Shown here: piece after piece, positions 58,362 to 64,000 of the stretch
How positions within the stretch are numbered: the stretch's first letter is position 1
Layout of the letters: the number at the start of each line of letters is the position of its first letter
NCBI GenBank assembly: GCA_032622095.1
Contig: CP136067.1
Location: forward strand, 59,623,899-59,687,898
Origin: Siphonodentalium dalli
Taxonomy: Eukaryota; Mollusca; Scaphopoda; Gadilida; Siphonodentaliidae
Length of the DNA: 64,000 nt
Direction: 5' to 3'
Translations under genes and position numbers: made by a program
The notes under the pieces: generated by a model
The model's database searches: none
Seen by the model: the letters and a program-made list of their open reading frames with translations, nothing else
What the model was told of the DNA's origin: nothing

Positions 58362-58841
58362 AGGTACTCAACCCGATAAAACTCCTCTCAATTACTATTT
58401 CAATGGCTTCGGGGGTCAAAAATATTTGATTCGAGTCGAGGAAGTCACCCATCAAAGCTCAGATTTGTTAGATATCGATTTTAGAAATCTATTATTTTTC
58501 ATTATCGGGAATTCTTTCTGGCCCAGAAGATAGTAAAAAATTCGTTATTATTACCCACTTGATTATAGAGTTATCCATCCTTGTCTGTTTGAATAGAATT
58601 TTGGCGTAAAATCTCGAGCATGTTACCAAATTGACGGCAGTTATAAGTACTCATCTCGAGAACATAAGAATTTTCAAAAATCAATATCTAATGACTCTGA
58701 GCTTTGTTTGATGGGTTCCTCGACTCGAATCAAATATTTTTTACCCCCAAAGCCAAAGAAATAGTAATATAGGACCCTCTGATCGGATTGTTGTTGTTGG
58801 AATCTGTTGAGATGGGGACCCTCTTTACGGGTTGAGTACCT
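58362..58841. mobile_element. TTAA-site miniature element, copy B
   Basis: A 480-bp element AGGTACTCAACCCG...CGGGTTGAGTACCT, TSD TTAA (58358-58361, 58842-58845). It is inverted relative to copy A (3625-4093) and closely similar to it, sharing TTTGATTCGAGTCGAGGAA and AATCTGTTGAGATGGGGACC. Confidence 0.9.
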
Positions 58842-58845
58842 TTAA

Positions 58846-59640
58846 TTTTCCTCATATGACGTCACACGAGGGACTACTTTACTCGTATTTAAATTCGCGC
58901 AGTACTATAATTCGCTCAGTTTCAAATTCGCACACTTTAAATTCGAGCACAGATCAGCGCGAATTCAAAACTGACAAAACTAATTTCGTAAAAGTCTTGG
59001 TTCTGATGACAGTTTCAGTTCTTAGTCGTTAATTTCTGAAGACTCGTATGTGAATTTTAAAGGCACGGTCGGCGTTCGTTGCAGAAATATTCATATTTTT
59101 CAAATCGCCATCAACAGAAGGAATATAAAAATATATAGGCCTACAGTTTTGTTCATAATTATGCCAAACATATTCAGCGCGTAAATAGTTTATTGTCGTC
59201 AAGACGTATATACGATGGTGTGTACGTAAACAAGAACCTTCTCGTGTTACAGACATTTTGCTTCTGTTTACATAACACAGCGCAATTATATTGCATGGTT
59301 AATCACACACAAATGATATAAACGCTCTTTATTATGTCCATATCAGGAAAACAGTAACAAATAACGCTCTTTATGTTTACCATATCCGGATATAAACAAA
59401 AGCCAGGTTCTGTAACTTGAACGTTTTTTGCGTTTGTTTACATAACAAAGGAAAAACATTTGACAATAACATACTGTTTATGTCGTATTTCTTATTGGTA
59501 TATGAACAAAGTATGTCTATATTTTACTATTATTTCTTTTTATGGCGGTTTAATTTTGACCGAGGTGAATATTTTAACAACATATAGCCACCGCCAACAA
59601 CACCCGTATATGCCTATGGGAGGCCGTTTTCACATTTATT
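58846..59640. other. Intergenic, no gene seen
   Basis: AT-rich sequence with short repeated words (AAATTCGC.CA near 58890-58945; GTTTACATAACA twice near 59270 and 59440). The short reading frames lack any recognised domain. Confidence 0.5.
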
Positions 59641-59687
59641 CCCCAATTGCACTTAAGCGCAATTCATTTGCGCTTAAAGCGCAATTC

Positions 59688-59707
59688 ATTTGCGCTTAAG
59701 CGCAAAT
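59688..59707. repeat. Solitary 20-bp palindrome
   Basis: ATTTGCGCTTAAGCGCAAAT, the unit that forms the cluster at 61215-61575, preceded by two degenerate half-copies at 59650-59680. Confidence 0.9.
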
Positions 59708-60802
59708 ATAAGTTGAGGCTATCACCCCCATATTATTTTTATGAAGGGCTAGTCCAAATTATTGTTTTCATTAGGAATCCATTTTCCCTCCTTATTTAAT
59801 TTTCAGGGCGAGCTGGCCCTGGGGCGAGTGGGCCCGTTTCCATGAAAGAGACTCATTAAAATCTGAATTGGATCAATGTATTCTCAATTTGGAGAGGATT
59901 AAACCTTTATTGAGGCAATCTCAATACGATGAGTTGAATGCCTCATTTCAACTATTTAAGACATTTTTTTTCAAATGAAGCTGAACCAAGACATGAATCA
60001 AGAACAGAAGTTAGTTCTTTAACGGAATCAGTTCCCAGAGGGAGAGGTTAGTATCAATTTATTTGAATCCTTTTTCAAATTTTAGGACAGAAAAGTAATA
60101 TTTTACTCACCGGATACCACTTGTTTGTTGTTGGATTGTTTTAAAATAAAACTAGAATGTTTATTGAACACATCTACATACCCAGGGATGCTGCTTGAGG
60201 ATCTCCTCATTGGGGGGTGTAATATAAATAAATTTAACTGCACCCTCCCCCTTGAAACATATCATACATCTCTGCTTTAAAATTTAGAAATTTGCATATC
60301 AATCTGTGTATGTAAGGCTTTATTTGCGCTTAGGTTATTTACGCTTAAGCGCAAATAATTTCTTACACACACAGGTCTGGGTTAACTATCGATAAATCTT
60401 TATGAGACCGATCAGTCTTCCTGGCACAGTGTTCACTTATGTATTAAAGAGAGGGATCGAACTCTAAATTTCTTGAATATTTAAATTTTGTTTGTTTGCA
60501 GATTTGTAAATGTTTATTAAATAATATCAGTAAATAATTATTCAGGGTCTTTCAAAAGAAATCAGAATTAATTTGTGACATATATCAAGTATGTGATATT
60601 TGGCAGGCCGTATAAGCTACTAAATTGTTCTTAATAAGAATAATGGTATCTTTTAGATTTATACAAAGCACCAAACACCTCAGATAAGTAACATGTGTTC
60701 CCACAAATTAAACATATTTCCTGATAAGGCTGTATACAGTATAATTAAATTTATTTTCTAAAAAAAAATATAACTAAATTAGAGATGCCTAATCTGAATT
60801 AA
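59708..60802. other. Intergenic with degenerate palindrome remnants
   Basis: No coding region was recognised. At 60300-60380, TGTGTATGTAAGGCTTTATTTGCGCTT... and a following CGCTTAAGCGCAAATAATTTCTTAC form a small version of the cluster at 61190-61595. The 60250-60330 stretch is repeated at about 61132-61225. Confidence 0.55.
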
Positions 60803-61125
60803 AGCTCCAAATTTACTATTTCTTTGACTTCGGGGGCAAAACATATTTTATTCGAGTCGAGGAACCCACCCGTCAAAACTCAGAGTGATCAAATATTAAT
60901 TTTTGAAATTTTTTATTTCTCGAGATACTTATTTGTGGCCTGGAAATAATTTGTCACGGTGACGGTCTCGGACAAAATTTCAGATGAAGATGGATAACTC
61001 TAAACTAAAGTGGTACTATGGCCAAATTTTGTGATAATCAAGTGATAATATGGCCATATTTCATTCAACAACATGTTGATAATTAACATGTTTTGGGAAA
61101 TTTTATACCACAGGATTGAGTACCT
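60803..61125. mobile_element. TTAA-site miniature element, copy C (diverged)
   Basis: Flanked by TTAA (60799-60802, 61126-61129). The right end GAGTACCT and the internal TTCGAGTCGAGGAACCCA.CCGTCAAA..TCAGAG match copies A and B. The left terminus is degraded (AGCTCC in place of AGGTAC) and the copy is shorter, so it is older. Confidence 0.78.
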
Positions 61126-61214
61126 TTAATAAAATCATATCATACATCTCTGTTTTATAATTTATCAATTTTCATGCTTACCAAAGCTGTCAATCTCTGT
61201 GTGTGTTAGGCTTT

Positions 61215-61575
61215 ATTTGCGCTTAAGCGCAAATAGAAAGGAAATAATTATTTGCGCTTAAGCGCAAATACTTTATTTGCGCTTAAGCGCAAATAGAAAG
61301 GAAATATGTTATTTGCGCTTAAGCGCAAATACTTATTTCATTTGTATGTAAGGCTTTATTTGCGCTTAAGCGCAAATACTTTATTTGCGCTTAAATAGAA
61401 AGAAAATAAGTATTTGCGCTTAAGCGCAAATAGAAAAGAAATAGGTATTTGCGCTTAAGCGCAAATAGCTTATTTCATTTGTATGTAGGCCTAAGGCTTT
61501 ATTTGCGCTTAAGCGCAAATCATTTATTTGAGCTTAAGCGCAAATAGAAATAAGTATTTGCGCTTAAGCGCAAAT
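61215..61575. repeat. Cluster of a 20-bp perfect palindrome
   Basis: Nine perfect copies of ATTTGCGCTTAAGCGCAAAT and two imperfect ones within 361 bp, separated by 8-40 bp of AT-rich spacer (AGAAAGGAAATA.., CTTATTTCATTTGTATGTA..). The cluster is bracketed by TGTGTTAGGCTTT on the left and AAAGTCTTACATACACA on the right, which are roughly inverted, so the whole cluster resembles one expanded hairpin element. Confidence 0.93.
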
Positions 61576-62350
61576 AAAGTCTTACATACACAGGTCGTCA
61601 ATCTTTATTAGACTGATTGTTCAAAAATAGACGATTGGTCTTCAACATTCAGTGCTCAATGGTGTAAGAGAGGAAACTCTATTTTCTTGAATAAAATTGA
61701 AAAAAAAAATTGTTTTAAGATTTGTACATGTTAATATTCTCAGTAAATATTCTGTGTGTTTCAAAAGAAATCATAATTAATTTTTTGGAAGTATTGGTTG
61801 AAATATGGGGTATCTGGACGATGTTTTTCCATCTGTTCGTCTGGGTGCACATTTGAGCCTAAGGTGCACGTTGCCATGGAAGGAGCCGAAGACAAAAGAA
61901 AGTTTAACATGACCAATCAGCTAATTTCGAACTACTACCATGAACCCATTATTCATTACAATTTAGGAGTTAAATGGCAGTCTTAAGTGGTCAAACCTGT
62001 CAAAAACAACAAAGGAAAGACCAAAAATATGGGCAGACTTCTGTCGATCTGTCAGGGCAGATATCTCAAACATTGGTTGTCAGATCTGAATGAAATTTTG
62101 AATGGTATAATGGATGGAATTACTATGAGGCCATTCAATGGAGTGTTCAATCATTTTTTTTTGGGGGGGATTTTTTGTTCTAGAGTTACATGTAATACAC
62201 AGTATTCATCTTTGTTTATCTGGAAATGTCTGTCCAAGCAGATATCTCGACCACTGGTTGACGGATATCAATGAAATTTGGTATGGATGTTCACTACTAT
62301 GGTGGCAATCAATTAATTGTTCAATCAATTCATTCATTGTATAGCCGTCT
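61576..62350. repeat. Region with repeated GCAGATATCTC units
   Basis: At about 62055 and 62235 a segment recurs: GCAGATATCTC.A.CA.TGGTTG.C.GAT.T.AATGAAATTT.G.ATGG. A third degenerate one is near 62597 (GTCAGATATCTCAACCATA). The open frames here show no domain. Confidence 0.5.
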
Positions 62351-62980
62351 AATATTTATTACACTCATTAAACAGGGGGTGGCAGGAAGACAGTTTATAT
62401 TGGATTAAGCTGCCCCCTCTCAATATATCACAATTTGTGATTGTTTATCTTGTTATTTCTATGTTTATATATGTATGTATATGTGTATATTGGAAATAAA
62501 TTATCCTATCCTATCCTATCCCATCCTTCATTCATGTTTTCTTTTCTAGAGTTATTTATCTTTGTTCTGTATGAAAATGTTGTTTTCTTTTTCCGTCAGA
62601 TATCTCAACCATACTTATTTGGTTTGATTTTACCACTGTGGGGGTATGCCAGCACTGCAGGTGCAACTTCTTGTTTATAAGTTTTGTTACTGCATATTTT
62701 TGGGTATCCATACACCCATTGGTATTTATTCAAATTGTTTTATTCATTATTTTAGGCTTTGAGCCTTACTCTCTCAAAGAACTTTTGAAAATACCTGCAT
62801 ATACGTGTAGCACAGCATTTCAGTATATCACAGTTATTTATTTCCATTTATTTTTTCACAGAGAAGATACTTACATAAATAGTATTGAGCTAAATAGATA
62901 TTCAGGGTTCTGACAAGTAGAAAGACAGTAGTGACACAGTTTTATACTCATATCCATTATAAAGGTCAAGTATGAGATTA
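62351..62980. repeat. AT-rich sequence with TATCC microsatellite
   Basis: (TATCC)n at about 62502-62525 follows GGAAATAAAT, a layout seen at 3' ends of some retroposons, but no coding LINE lies upstream. The rest is AT-rich with no gene. Confidence 0.5.
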
Positions 62981-64000
62981 TTTGCGGAGCCATGGCGACA
63001 GGGAGGGGGTTTGGGGAGGTGTCTCACTTTGGTCAAAATTTTCAACAGTTGGAAATTTCATAATGGACACAACATTGGTTGGAAATATCACACCAACAAT
63101 TTGTTGAAAAATTTGTTGTAGCTTGATTTTCAAACAATTTATTGTTTTTGGACCAATATTTGCTTGTTTTCCTTCTTTTGGTAATTTTGGACTGAAATGG
63201 CCATCGAAAATTTTCCAACCTTCGTGGGGGGGGGGGGGGGAGGGGTGTGAGGTTGTAAATTTCCAACACTGGGAAAGCTCATGGCCAGTCAAAAACTGCT
63301 AGTTAATTTAAGAAAACAATATTATCCTACATTTGGTAAAAATTGTCACTGGAATTGTCATCAATTAGAAATTTTCCAACCTAAGTCGGGTGTCAGGTTT
63401 GAAATTTCCAACTCTTGCAAGGCTTGATGCCAGTCTAGATGCTAGGATTTTGTGATTTTCTTGTTCAGATTTCAAAATTTTCCTACACCGGCCGAACCAT
63501 GGTCGCTGCGATGTGTCCTGGTCTCTTCCCCGTGGCCCAATAAAAACTGCTAACGAGTTTAAGAAAACAATGTTTTACTACATTTGGTCAAAATTGTGGA
63601 CTCAAATGGTCACCAGTTGGAAAATTTCCAACCTATGTGTATTATCACCGATCTACTGTGCAGAGCTGATTTCATAGTATTTTATGACTATTGATTTTTT
63701 GTGTAACCATTCTGCAGGAGAAGAACTTCACAGCATCCCAAATTTCAAAGGTAATTTAAGTTACAAGTGAAAACTAAAAAATTCAATGTCAAAAGATACT
63801 AAAATAACTACTGGTACATTGATCTAATCATATGTGCTTAATACCATTTTTTTTAATAATTTGATTCAAACATTGATTTTGTATTGAGGATAATATGAAA
63901 TTTGAGGGAAACAGAAAATTGACCAATTGAAAAATGGGGGACCTATTTTCTGTTCACCATAAAAACTACATGTATAGGGCGATTGGAACTATAAACAGAG
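62981..64000. repeat. Degenerate repeats with AATTTTCCAACC words and a 15-G run
   Basis: TTGGAAATTTC / AATTTTCCAACCT words recur at about 63050, 63075, 63210, 63370 and 63625, and a 15-G run lies at 63226-63240. The 63040-63110 stretch resembles 28920-28980 inside the TIR element of LINE2. No coding region to the window edge. Confidence 0.5.

Noticed and set aside
61215-61575. CRISPR-like array (short repeats with spacers)
   Set aside because: Repeats are perfect palindromes with spacers that are themselves repetitive, in eukaryotic transposon-rich DNA, with no cas genes.

Overview
This is an invertebrate nuclear window dominated by mobile DNA. The only well-supported intact host gene is a single-exon Src-family tyrosine kinase at the left end (875-2398, minus strand). 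A lophotrochozoan, probably a mollusc, is my best guess. The hints are the AAGGGAGATAA motif, frequent TACATGTA and GTAGGCCTA words, and a GACGGACGG repeat with CTCCACCGGAG arms. This rests on remembered repeat vocabulary and is not proven.

Region by region. 1-2640: kinase gene and flanks. 2778-13701 (R1) and 13767-46924 (R2): two complete LTR retrotransposons of one family, both minus-strand, 65 bp apart. Each has TG...CA LTRs of about 315 bp and its own 4-bp target-site duplication (TSD): GAGT for R1, AAAG for R2. Without nested insertions the element is about 7 kb. It encodes one very long Gag-like protein and no recognisable protease, reverse transcriptase (RT), RNase H or integrase, so it resembles a TR-GAG-type non-autonomous element. 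R1 contains a 3.9-kb terminal-inverted-repeat (TIR) transposon, which itself contains a TTAA-site miniature element. R2 is swollen to 33 kb. Its left LTR holds a TIR element, and its body holds a foldback, a PIF/Harbinger-like element and a full-length LINE (LINE1, 20092-41275, TSD TTATGCAGAT). LINE1 is split by a foldback/MULE-like element (35794-39921), an unclassified insert (about 32626-35538) and a second LINE (LINE2, about 21426-31358). LINE2 is in turn split by three TIR elements. R1, R2 and paired copies act as each other's empty sites, so many boundaries are exact.

46925-53711: a broken Tnp2-like DNA-transposon transposase (plus strand), palindromic miniature elements, a LINE3 fragment and an ACCGTGGT-rich minisatellite. 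53712-58103: a second, inverted copy of the 4-kb TIR transposon. Both copies carry a dispersed 14-bp motif (GGTAACGGAGAAAA) and remnants of an unrecognised protein. 58104-64000: two more TTAA miniature elements, a cluster of a 20-bp palindrome (ATTTGCGCTTAAGCGCAAAT) and simple or tandem repeats. No host gene was found there.

No tRNA, rRNA or CRISPR array was seen. Homology calls come from reading motifs; no database search was possible.
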